A stretch of 5,439 bases of DNA from positions 1 to 5,439 of the forward strand of contig CAJOPI010000284.1 in NCBI GenBank assembly GCA_905236275.1. The letters run 5' to 3'. Below are positions 1 through 5,421 of the stretch, piece by piece. The position numbers and the translations under genes were made by a program. Position 1 is the first letter of the stretch; each line of letters opens with the position of its first letter. The notes beneath the pieces were generated by a model. That model was not told where the DNA came from and did no database searches. It was given only the letters and a program-made list of their open reading frames with translations. The DNA comes from an uncultured Lachnospiraceae bacterium. GTDB taxonomy: Bacteria > Bacillota > Clostridia > Lachnospirales > Lachnospiraceae.

Positions 1-374
1 AAGCTTCCGTCTTCCTTCTCCCATGCTTTCTTGGCAGCATTGAGCATTACAAGCGTTCCCACAACATTTGTCTCGACAAATATTTCAGGATTTTCAATAC
101 TTCTGTCTACATGGCTTTCTGCTGCGAAATTCACAACCCTGTCTATATCATTTTCTGCAAATATCCTGTCGATTGCTTCCCTGTCCCTGATGTCAGCCTT
201 TACAAAAATATAATTATCATTATTCCTGAAATCGTCCAGATTAGCCAGATTTCCGGCATAAGTAAGTGCATCCACATTGATTATGCGGATATCATTTCCA
301 TACTTCCTAAACATGTAATGAATAAAATTCGAGCCGATAAAGCCGGCACCACCGGTAACAAGATATGTTCGCAT
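1..374 (-). CDS. rfbB: dTDP-glucose 4,6-dehydratase, N-terminal part (runs off left edge)
   Basis: This enzyme converts dTDP-glucose to dTDP-4-keto-6-deoxyglucose with bound NAD+, the second step of dTDP-L-rhamnose and related sugar synthesis in the cytosol. The 124 visible residues start MRTYLVTGGAGFIGSNF, a Rossmann NAD-binding loop with glycines at 8, 11 and 14. DALTYAGN (35-42), ADIRD (60-64) and FAAESHVDRSI (83-93) follow; all are hallmarks of the RfbB/RmlB branch of the extended short-chain dehydrogenases. The catalytic Tyr-x3-Lys lies beyond the window, so intactness cannot be judged. The ATG at 374-372 is chosen because the N-terminus matches the family start and a GGAGG (387-391) lies upstream, although the 12-nt spacing is slightly long. 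It has its own promoter and is separated by a terminator from the preceding operon. Its neighbours here are not sugar genes, so any rml cluster would lie to the left. The window starts on a HindIII site (AAGCTT), which may be coincidence or a clone end. Confidence 0.95.
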   Translation of the reverse strand, partial: MRTYLVTGGAGFIGSNFIHYMFRKYGNDIRIINVDALTYAGNLANLDDFRNNDNYIFVKADIRDREAIDRIFAENDIDRVVNFAAESHVDRSIENPEIFVETNVVGTLVMLNAAKKAWEKEDGS

Positions 375-447
375 CTTAAACTAAAACCTCCAAAAAATCG
401 TATAAAGCATCGGTCTCATCTCCGACATTTAAACATAATTACATTGA

Positions 448-476
448 ATTATAACACAAAGATTATCTGCTTGCAA
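448..476 (-). promoter_or_regulatory. Sigma-A-type promoter of rfbB
   Basis: On the minus strand a TTGCAA -35 box (471-476, 4/6 matches to consensus) is followed by exactly 17 nt and a perfect TATAAT -10 box (448-453). Transcription would start near 441 and leave a leader of about 66 nt. That leader contains only a weak TCGG/CCGA hairpin, then the GGAGG at 387-391. The -35 box begins only 5 nt after the hairpin that ends the previous operon, so terminator and promoter are packed back to back. Confidence 0.75.
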
Positions 477-480
477 TTCA

Positions 481-521
481 AAAGGCAGAATGCAGTCAAA
501 ACCCGCCTGCATTCTGCCTTT
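481..521 (-). terminator. Rho-independent terminator after the foldase gene
   Basis: A perfect 15-bp inverted repeat, AAAGGCAGAATGCAG (481-495) and its complement (507-521), encloses an 11-nt loop. It begins 2 nt after the TAG stop of the peptidyl-prolyl isomerase gene. On the minus strand the 3' arm ends CCTTT and one more T before GAATTG, so the U-tract is short and mostly shared with the stem. The stem is long enough to make termination likely. The plus strand also ends in TTTT, so it could work both ways, but no plus-strand gene approaches it. Confidence 0.75.
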
Positions 522-523
522 TA

Positions 524-1606
524 CTATTGCGAATCCGTAAATACTTCGTTATAAATATCAAAGAATCCCGCTGCTCCGCTTATCCCATCACTGCTGAATT
601 CTACCTCATTCCATAGTTCCTCGTTCAGATCAGAATGAAGTGTTTCCACGAATTCATCATAAACCTTGTTAAAAGCTTCTTTTTTCCTCTCAAGAAGTAT
701 ACGTTTTTTATTATTATCGGTTTCTTCCCTGTCAAACGTACTTATACACTTGATTATATGATAGCCGTATTCCGTCTCGACGATACCGCTTATCTCATCC
801 GTTCCTAAGTTAAACGCTGCCGTCTCAAAGCTTTCCGGCATCTGCCCCTTACCAAAGGTATATGTGCTTTCCGTATCCTCATTGTATTTTTCCACAAGAG
901 CATCAAAATCCTCACCTGCGGCTATTTTTTCAGATACTGCCTCCGCTCTCTCGTAGATACTTTCCTTTTCCGCATCACTGAACTGCCTTGTACTGCCATC
1001 AGCACTCACAGTATAGGTGTTGAAGAGAATATGCTTTACGCTTATCGTTCTTGCCTCATCATCACTTATTTCAGGATTGATATTTCTGGTGATGTCAAGA
1101 TATACTTTATTCGCAACCGCATACTCGGAATACATCTTTTCTATGAGCTCACTGTCCACTCCTTCAATCTGCACAGAATTCGAAGAGAGACCCGAAAGAT
1201 ATTGGGAAGCCGCCTTTTTTACCTGCGCCAGCTCATCCTCGTCGAGTTCAACGCTCCGCGAAACCGCAAGAAGGTTCATTGCCTTTATCTGTGCAAGACG
1301 GGCAAGGACTGTACTTTTGATCTCATCCTCCAGAGTAACTCCGTTTCCAATCTCCTTCGTCCAGATTTCAGAACCGAAAGCGTCACTGTAGTTATCCTCG
1401 AGAGTACTCATGTATACTCTTGCTTCAGCAATGCTGCAGCCCTTTGTATTTATCCTGAATATTTCATCTTCATCAAAGCCTTCAGTAAGCACTATTTCCG
1501 GCATACCATCCTTCATGAAATGCCTTACCGTAAAAACTATGGCAGCGGCAAGTCCGACAGACGCCAGGACTATTGCCGCAATAATCATTATCCGTTTTTT
1601 ATCCAT
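524..1606 (-). CDS. Membrane-anchored parvulin-type peptidyl-prolyl cis-trans isomerase (PrsA/SurA-like foldase)
   Basis: This 360-residue protein probably helps fold exported proteins on the outer face of the membrane. Residues 5-29 form one hydrophobic segment after a short basic N-terminus (MDKKR). No lipobox cysteine is present, so it looks like a signal anchor and not a PrsA lipoprotein. Residues 55-180 are helical, acidic and SurA_N-like. Residues about 187-289 form the rotamase domain: ISVKHILF (188-195), FGKGQMPESFETAAF (251-265) and YGYHIIKCI (280-288). These carry the two parvulin histidines (192, 283), Met256 and Phe260. A helical C-terminal tail of about 70 residues follows. The ATG (1606-1604) overlaps the TAA of the upstream flavoprotein gene as TAATG, with a weak GGAA 8 nt before it, so translation is probably coupled. 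The parvulin assignment is firm from motifs; client proteins are unknown. Confidence 0.9.
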   Translation of the reverse strand: MDKKRIMIIAAIVLASVGLAAAIVFTVRHFMKDGMPEIVLTEGFDEDEIFRINTKGCSIAEARVYMSTLEDNYSDAFGSEIWTKEIGNGVTLEDEIKSTVLARLAQIKAMNLLAVSRSVELDEDELAQVKKAASQYLSGLSSNSVQIEGVDSELIEKMYSEYAVANKVYLDITRNINPEISDDEARTISVKHILFNTYTVSADGSTRQFSDAEKESIYERAEAVSEKIAAGEDFDALVEKYNEDTESTYTFGKGQMPESFETAAFNLGTDEISGIVETEYGYHIIKCISTFDREETDNNKKRILLERKKEAFNKVYDEFVETLHSDLNEELWNEVEFSSDGISGAAGFFDIYNEVFTDSQ

Positions 1607-3003
1607 TAAATCATTTCCAGTATCACATCAGCAACATAGAGCCCGTTTGCCGAAGCCTGCTGAAGTCCTCTCGTAATTCCTGCACCGTCTCCCATTGCAT
1701 GAAGTCCCTTAACGCTTGTCTCGAAGTTCTTATCAACAATAACCTTATTCGAATAGAACTTAACCTCCACGCCGTAAAGAAGTGTCTCATCACTTGCAAG
1801 TCCCGGTGTTACCTTGTCAAGCGCATAGACCATTTCCTCTATATCGACCATTATCCTGTGCGGGAATACAAGTGAAAGGTCTCCCGGCACCGCATCTTTA
1901 AGTGTAGGTATAAGGTTGTTCCTGCAAAGTCTTTCATCTGTTGTACGTCTTCCCCTTCTGAAATCACCAAAGGTCTGCACAAGGATTTTGCCGCCGCAGA
2001 GCATATTTGAGAGTTCTGCAATCTTCCTACCGTAATCAATAGGTGTCTTGAAGGGTTTGGTAAAGTTCTTCGATACAAGTATCGCAAAGTTCGTATTATT
2101 AGTCTTAAAATCCTTGCTCTTGTACGCATGTCCGTTGACGACCGCAAGACCGTTTTCATAATATTCGGTAGCGACCTCGCCTGAAGGGTTCGTGCAGAAA
2201 GTACGCACCTTATCGTCGAAAGTAGGCGTATGATAAATAAGCTTCGCCTCATAGAGGTTTTCATTCAGAAACTGCATTACCTCGTCCCTGACCTCCACTC
2301 TGACACCGATATCAACCGTTCCGGGCTTTGATTCTATTCCATGCGACTCACAGATGTTAGAAAACCATTCTGCGCCCTCGCGTCCGACACCGGAGACGAT
2401 ATGCGCCGACTCGAACCTGTCACCCTTGTCGGTGACTATTCCCTTAACCACGCCGTTCTCGATAATTATATCGGATACCATTGTATTGAACAGGATTTCC
2501 ACGCCCTTTTCAAGCAGGTGTTCCTGTATCCTCGAATAGATTTTATAGCCTTCTTCCGTTCCGAGGTGTCTTATAGGGCACTCAACAAGCTTAAGGTTTG
2601 CATTGATCGCCTTTCGGCGGATTTCCCGGATCTCCTTCTGCTTATCAATGCCATACACATTTGTATCCGCGCCAAATTTAAGGTAGATTTTATCCGAACG
2701 GTCTATAAGCCGAAGGGCTTCATCATATCCCAAAATATCCGGAAGTGTTCCTCCGACATCCGGTGAAAGCGAAAGCTTTCCGTCAGAAAACGCTCCTGCT
2801 CCCGCAAAACCTGTCGTTATCGAACAGGGCTGGCAGTGAACGCAGGTCTTCGTCTTTCTCTTGGGACAGTTTCTCTTTTCGATCGACCGCCCCTTTTCAA
2901 CCATTAGCACCTTAAGGTCAGGGCGCTTCTCGACAAGTTCATAGGCACAGAAAATTCCGGACGGACCTGCGCCGATTATTATAACATCATAATTTTGAGC
3001 CAT
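1606..3003 (-). CDS. FAD-dependent oxidoreductase, COG2509-type uncharacterised dehydrogenase
   Basis: A predicted cytosolic flavoprotein of 465 residues; the substrate is unknown. The N-terminus has a dinucleotide-binding fold: VIIIGAGPSGIF with GxGxxG at 11-16 and an acidic residue at the end of strand 2 (VEKG, Glu36). A cysteine cluster follows (Cys46, 54, 57, 60; C-x7-C-x2-C-x2-C), running into GFAGAGAFSDGKLSLS (65-80). As I recall, this combination typifies the COG2509 family. The C-terminus carries the second FAD motif, HAMGDGAGITRGLQQASANG (435-454). An in-frame GTG at 3024 would add seven residues, but the ATG at 3003 is preferred: AGGAG (3010-3014) sits 6 nt before it and the protein then opens directly into the FAD fold. 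It is co-directional with the lipoprotein gene 84 bp upstream and overlaps the foldase gene downstream by 1 nt. The family is confident; the reaction is not established. Confidence 0.88.
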   Translation of the reverse strand: MAQNYDVIIIGAGPSGIFCAYELVEKRPDLKVLMVEKGRSIEKRNCPKRKTKTCVHCQPCSITTGFAGAGAFSDGKLSLSPDVGGTLPDILGYDEALRLIDRSDKIYLKFGADTNVYGIDKQKEIREIRRKAINANLKLVECPIRHLGTEEGYKIYSRIQEHLLEKGVEILFNTMVSDIIIENGVVKGIVTDKGDRFESAHIVSGVGREGAEWFSNICESHGIESKPGTVDIGVRVEVRDEVMQFLNENLYEAKLIYHTPTFDDKVRTFCTNPSGEVATEYYENGLAVVNGHAYKSKDFKTNNTNFAILVSKNFTKPFKTPIDYGRKIAELSNMLCGGKILVQTFGDFRRGRRTTDERLCRNNLIPTLKDAVPGDLSLVFPHRIMVDIEEMVYALDKVTPGLASDETLLYGVEVKFYSNKVIVDKNFETSVKGLHAMGDGAGITRGLQQASANGLYVADVILEMI

Positions 3004-3029
3004 TGATTTCTCCTGTAAAAACACACATT

Positions 3030-3059
3030 ATTATCTGTCGGAATGATATCGGATGTCCG
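3030..3059 (-). promoter_or_regulatory. Weak possible promoter for the flavoprotein-foldase operon
   Basis: In the 84-bp gap, CGGACA (3054-3059) and GATAAT (3030-3035) are 18 nt apart on the minus strand and resemble a sigma-A promoter, but the -35 matches only 4/6. The gap also holds the palindrome CGGATGTCCG (3050-3059) and an 8-bp inverted repeat AATGATAT/ATATCATT (3042-3049, 3080-3087). Neither is followed by a T-run on the minus strand, so no convincing terminator separates the lipoprotein from the flavoprotein gene. Read-through transcription is equally possible. Confidence 0.25.
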
Positions 3060-3087
3060 TTTTTAACATCTTTACCCAAATATCATT

Positions 3088-4863
3088 TTAGCCTGCGAAC
3101 TGCATTCCGTCAAACAAATCGTTGATATCCTTTCCGTCAATCTTTGCGGGATAATCAGCAGTCGAATACTTAAGTCGTGCAATCCTTCCGTCTGAAAGCC
3201 TCGTATCAAGTGAATAACCGCTGCCGTCCCTGTGAAGCACAAACGGGGTAAACTGCTCGCCCTTTCCGATAGTCTCCCCCTCCGAAATGACATTTCCGTT
3301 TTCATCAACGATATCGGCAGTTATATCTTCTTTGGAGTGAACAGGGCTGTCAATAAATCCTGTTACGACATAACTGTCGCTGTCCTGTTCAGGATACCCG
3401 TCAGCGCCGACGTGGAACCTGCCGACAGCCGAAAAGCTCCCAATAAGGTCATATCTTGACCCAAGATAAAAGCTGTCGGGGTCTGTCATGCAGATTTCCC
3501 CGCTTTCCTCCGAGGCGGAATTTTCAACATAAGCGAGCGTAAAGCTGTAAGCATAACCCTCCGGGTTAGAAACAAGCTTCACCCCATCGTTTAAGTCAAA
3601 AAGATAGAGGCAGTAATAATCGTTGACTTCGGCTGTAGTTATGTAAAGGTAATTCTTCTTGTCCTTCGTGCGTACATGATAGTATTTCGTATAATTCGAG
3701 TTGGTATCAATCAGGACATCTTTAATTGTGGCACTCGCATCGTCCACCTTCAAAGTGACTGAATTTGCATATTCATAGTTATCACCATCATATTCGTACT
3801 CGGCGGTTACAAGCTCCTTATTCCCGTCACCGTTGATATCAATGAGACTTTCATAAGGCATTCCGATATCCTTTATAAAAGCCTTGTCACTGTCATCGCT
3901 TAAATATTTTGAGTCAAATATCTCAGGCATCTCATCATAGCCTATGGAAACGTCGGTAGCACCGTAAGCATAAGCCGCGATTTCATAAATCCCGAAATAG
4001 AAGTGTATGCCATCATCAGACAGATACCAGATATAAGGATTTTCATAATTATCGCCGTCTGCATTCTGCAATTCTGTTACGTCGCTGCTGTAGTGGGAAA
4101 GTGTATCTTCCAGATCCCAGAACACCTCATCCGGGTTAAGGTCTTTCTCTTTTGCACTTTCCTTTATCTTTTCTATAAGCTTCTCGTGGAGACGGTCATT
4201 ATCAATGCTGATAACATCCGTCAGAGCCAGTTCCTTACCACTCTCCACATCAATTGTATAGGGTATGATTCTGTAGCTTCCATGGGCACCGTTCATGTAG
4301 TTATAATTATTATAATAATAGCTGACTACCCTGCTGTCCGACCTCTGCATTGAAAGGTCATAGGTATCGGAATAATTTCCATTCAGATATCCGTTTTCAA
4401 GGTCGCTCTTTGCTCCCTCAATGCCCGTCTTGCAGTTTTCTTCCATAAGCGCAAGCTGGTCCTTGTAGAGCGAAGTCAATCTTTTGTCGAGCTCGGGATA
4501 TTTTGCCTTTTCGCTGTCAACCAGCATGAGAGACTCATTATGTCCCTCATAAAGCCTTGTGTAATTCTCATCGTTTGCCGTTTCATAAAAGTATTTCTTA
4601 ACTGTCATATATAACGGAGAGCCATTCGAAGTCCTGTAAAAGTCGTCGCCATCCGCAGTGGCTGCATTATCCGCTGTTTCGCTGCTTCCGCCTTCTTCAC
4701 CGTTTTCCTTGCTGCCCTCATTTTTGTCTCCGTTCCCTATCTCTTCGACAACCGCTTCCTCGACCGCTTCGGTCAATGCTTTGATCCTCGCCATATCAGG
4801 TCCGCAGCCTGTCAACGACAGAGTCATCATTCCGGTTAAAATAATAACAATGCTCTTTTTCAT
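3088..4863 (-). CDS. Large lipoprotein with RsiV/DUF3298-like domain and uncharacterised C-terminal half
   Basis: A secreted, lipid-anchored protein of 591 residues; molecular function unknown. It starts MKKSIVIILTGMMTLSLTGC with a clear lipobox (LTGC, Cys20), so it should be anchored on the outer membrane face. Residues 40-75 are a low-complexity Gly/Glu/Asn/Ser linker. Residues about 80-315 resemble the DUF3298 / RsiV C-terminal domain: a Tyr-rich strand (SYYYNNYNY, 181-189), NGAHGSYRIIPYTIDVESGKELALTDVI (read at 191-218), and a closing GATDVSIGYDEM (301-312). The second half (about 335-591) begins with DINGDGNKELV (342-352), like a DxNxDG calcium loop or FG-GAP-type repeat, and is otherwise unrecognised. 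The ATG at 4863 is chosen because it yields the signal peptide and has AGAGAG (4874-4879) 10 nt upstream; the in-frame TTG at 4890 does not. No adjacent sigma factor is present, so an anti-sigma role is not supported. Confidence 0.82.
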   Translation of the reverse strand: MKKSIVIILTGMMTLSLTGCGPDMARIKALTEAVEEAVVEEIGNGDKNEGSKENGEEGGSSETADNAATADGDDFYRTSNGSPLYMTVKKYFYETANDENYTRLYEGHNESLMLVDSEKAKYPELDKRLTSLYKDQLALMEENCKTGIEGAKSDLENGYLNGNYSDTYDLSMQRSDSRVVSYYYNNYNYMNGAHGSYRIIPYTIDVESGKELALTDVISIDNDRLHEKLIEKIKESAKEKDLNPDEVFWDLEDTLSHYSSDVTELQNADGDNYENPYIWYLSDDGIHFYFGIYEIAAYAYGATDVSIGYDEMPEIFDSKYLSDDSDKAFIKDIGMPYESLIDINGDGNKELVTAEYEYDGDNYEYANSVTLKVDDASATIKDVLIDTNSNYTKYYHVRTKDKKNYLYITTAEVNDYYCLYLFDLNDGVKLVSNPEGYAYSFTLAYVENSASEESGEICMTDPDSFYLGSRYDLIGSFSAVGRFHVGADGYPEQDSDSYVVTGFIDSPVHSKEDITADIVDENGNVISEGETIGKGEQFTPFVLHRDGSGYSLDTRLSDGRIARLKYSTADYPAKIDGKDINDLFDGMQFAG

Positions 4864-4924
4864 AATAATAAATCTCTCTTTTTTTAACAAACGTGGTCAA
4901 GAGCCGTTCATAAACAACCAACTT

Positions 4925-4953
4925 ATTCTACCACCATATCCTTTTCTTTACAA
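4925..4953 (-). promoter_or_regulatory. Sigma-A-type promoter of the lipoprotein gene
   Basis: On the minus strand TTGTAA (4948-4953, 4/6 matches) and TAGAAT (4925-4930, 5/6 matches) are separated by exactly 17 nt. Transcription would start near 4918, giving a leader of about 55 nt before the ATG at 4863. The promoter lies after the terminator of the acidic membrane protein gene, so the lipoprotein is transcribed independently. A GGTCA copy sits in the leader (4895-4899), and an inverted GGTCA pair lies 13 bp upstream of the -35 box. Confidence 0.6.
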
Positions 4954-4960
4954 TTATGCA

Positions 4961-4982
4961 AATATGGTCAGTTTTGACCTCA
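4961..4982. promoter_or_regulatory. Candidate operator: AATATG-N8-TGACCTCA with GGTCA/TGACC inverted repeat
   Basis: Upstream of the lipoprotein promoter the plus strand reads AATATG (4961-4966), 8 nt, then TGACCTCA (4975-4982). Within it GGTCA (4966-4970) and TGACC (4975-4979) are an inverted repeat with a GTTT spacer. The same two blocks, in the same order, recur upstream of the acidic membrane protein gene (5295-5315). Its position just upstream of the -35 box would suit an activator site. The call as an operator is inference; the bases and their repetition are seen directly. Confidence 0.35.
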
Positions 4983-5017
4983 AAAAAATCGGGCGGCATT
5001 TCTGCCTCACCCGATTT
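4982..5017 (-). terminator. Rho-independent terminator after the acidic membrane protein gene
   Basis: On the minus strand an 8-bp stem AAATCGGG/CCCGATTT (5010-5017 with 4986-4993) encloses a small asymmetric bulge and an inner GGCA-GAAA-TGCC hairpin. It is followed by a run of seven T including those in the stem. It starts 10 nt after the TAA stop at 5028, the usual place and shape for an intrinsic terminator. Confidence 0.88.
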
Positions 5018-5027
5018 CATTTTGATA

Positions 5028-5273
5028 TTATTCTGCAGCAGTTGCCTGCTCTTCAGACGAGTTCTCGAATTTAAGCGGAACATATTCGCGCTTTGCTGCA
5101 TTATCCGCCTCTTTTTCTTCGTTCTTTAAGAATTCATCGAGATCGTCACTCACATCATTATCCGAATCCTCAAAGTCCTCATCGTCTTCCCTGCTCTTGA
5201 AATAATAATAAATACCGGCAGCCACTGTCCCCGCAATTAGAACAAAAGTAATTATCCTTGCGATTTTTTTCAT
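5028..5273 (-). CDS. Small single-pass membrane protein with highly acidic tail (hypothetical)
   Basis: An 81-residue protein of unknown function. Residues 1-6 are basic (MKKIAR), and 7-25 form one hydrophobic, Ala/Gly-containing segment ending IYYYFKSR. Residues 29-57 are strikingly acidic (17 of 29 are Asp or Glu), then comes AKREYVPLKFE (60-70) and a polar Glu/Ala tail. With no cleavage site or lipobox evident it is probably a membrane-anchored protein; topology cannot be settled, although the basic N-terminus suggests the acidic tail is outside. Proteins of this layout with a REYVPL-type motif are, from memory, common in Lachnospiraceae, but I know of no function. GGGGG (5282-5286) lies 8 nt before the ATG, and no other start is plausible. 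It is a monocistronic unit with its own promoter region and a strong terminator. Base and codon use resemble the neighbours. Confidence 0.8.
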   Translation of the reverse strand: MKKIARIITFVLIAGTVAAGIYYYFKSREDDEDFEDSDNDVSDDLDEFLKNEEKEADNAAKREYVPLKFENSSEEQATAAE

Positions 5274-5294
5274 TACATTATCCCCCGTTTCAAC

Positions 5295-5315
5295 AATATG
5301 ACCTGTCTGACCTCA
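5295..5315. promoter_or_regulatory. Second copy of the bipartite motif AATATG-N7-TGACCTCA
   Basis: The plus strand has AATATG (5295-5300), 7 nt, then TGACCTCA (5308-5315), matching the blocks at 4961-4982 with one base less spacing. Here it lies in the predicted leader of the acidic membrane protein gene instead of upstream of a promoter. It includes two direct TGACCT copies 9 bp apart (5299-5304, 5308-5313) and overlaps the palindrome at 5303-5320. Confidence 0.35.
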
Positions 5316-5320
5316 GACAG
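5303..5320. promoter_or_regulatory. Perfect 18-bp palindrome in the leader of the acidic membrane protein gene
   Basis: CTGTCTGA-CC-TCAGACAG has 8-bp perfect arms around a 2-nt centre. It could be a dimeric repressor operator just downstream of the predicted transcription start. In RNA it could be a 7-bp hairpin with an AGGU tetraloop ending 16 nt before the GGGGG ribosome binding site. No T-run follows, so it is not a terminator. DNA and RNA roles cannot be told apart from the sequence. Confidence 0.5.
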
Positions 5321-5321
5321 C

Positions 5322-5383
5322 CCCTGACAAGATCCCCATACAGTTCAATTATAATGATGTTAAGGTCAAAAGTGATGTCAGGG
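5322..5383. repeat. 8-bp inverted repeat CCCTGACA/TGTCAGGG flanking the promoter
   Basis: CCCTGACA (5322-5329) and its exact complement TGTCAGGG (5376-5383) are separated by 46 bp that contain the TATAAT box. The TGACA core resembles the other TGAC/GTCA copies nearby (5299, 5308, 5364). The placement on both sides of a promoter would suit paired operator half-sites or looping. An 8-bp pair at this distance could also be chance. Confidence 0.4.
5348..5376 (-). promoter_or_regulatory. Promoter of the acidic membrane protein gene (strong -10, weak -35)
   Basis: A perfect TATAAT lies at 5348-5353 on the minus strand, predicting a start near 5341 and a leader of about 68 nt. At 17-nt spacing the -35 position reads ATCACT (5371-5376), only 3/6 matches. 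A TTGACC (5364-5369) resembles a -35 box but is just 10 nt from the -10, too close, and is better read as a GGTCA-type site inside the promoter. A perfect -10 with a poor -35 suggests an activator-dependent or weak promoter. Confidence 0.45.
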
Positions 5384-5421
5384 ATTGTTCCGCACTTCGT
5401 GCAGCTGTGCATACACTCTCA

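Noticed and set aside
1..6. HindIII site at the window start as evidence for a cloned fragment
   Set aside because: A single six-base site at the edge may be chance, and the right edge shows no matching site.
111..554. Plus-strand reading frame of 147 codons
   Set aside because: It is antisense to rfbB and runs through its promoter and the terminator hairpin; composition is not protein-like.
1031..1609. Plus-strand reading frame of 192 codons
   Set aside because: It lies fully antisense to the foldase gene, whose motifs and coupling are clear; no recognisable domain.
3042..3087. Inverted repeat AATGATAT/ATATCATT after the lipoprotein stop as a terminator
   Set aside because: The arms are AT-rich and 30 nt apart, with no T-run following on the minus strand, so it is not a credible intrinsic terminator.
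4888..4890. TTG as the start of the lipoprotein
   Set aside because: It would add nine residues with no ribosome site; the ATG at 4863 gives a canonical lipoprotein signal peptide.
4658..5074. Plus-strand reading frame of 138 codons
   Set aside because: It is antisense to the lipoprotein signal and linker region, crosses the terminator and promoter, and shows low-complexity Ser/Pro content mirroring the Glu/Gly linker; no ribosome site or family motif.
5271..5278. ATG-TAA start-stop pair overlapping the start codon of the acidic membrane protein (TAATG)
   Set aside because: The first ATG is only 3 nt from the GGGGG ribosome site, too close for efficient initiation; probably coincidence in an AT-rich spacer.
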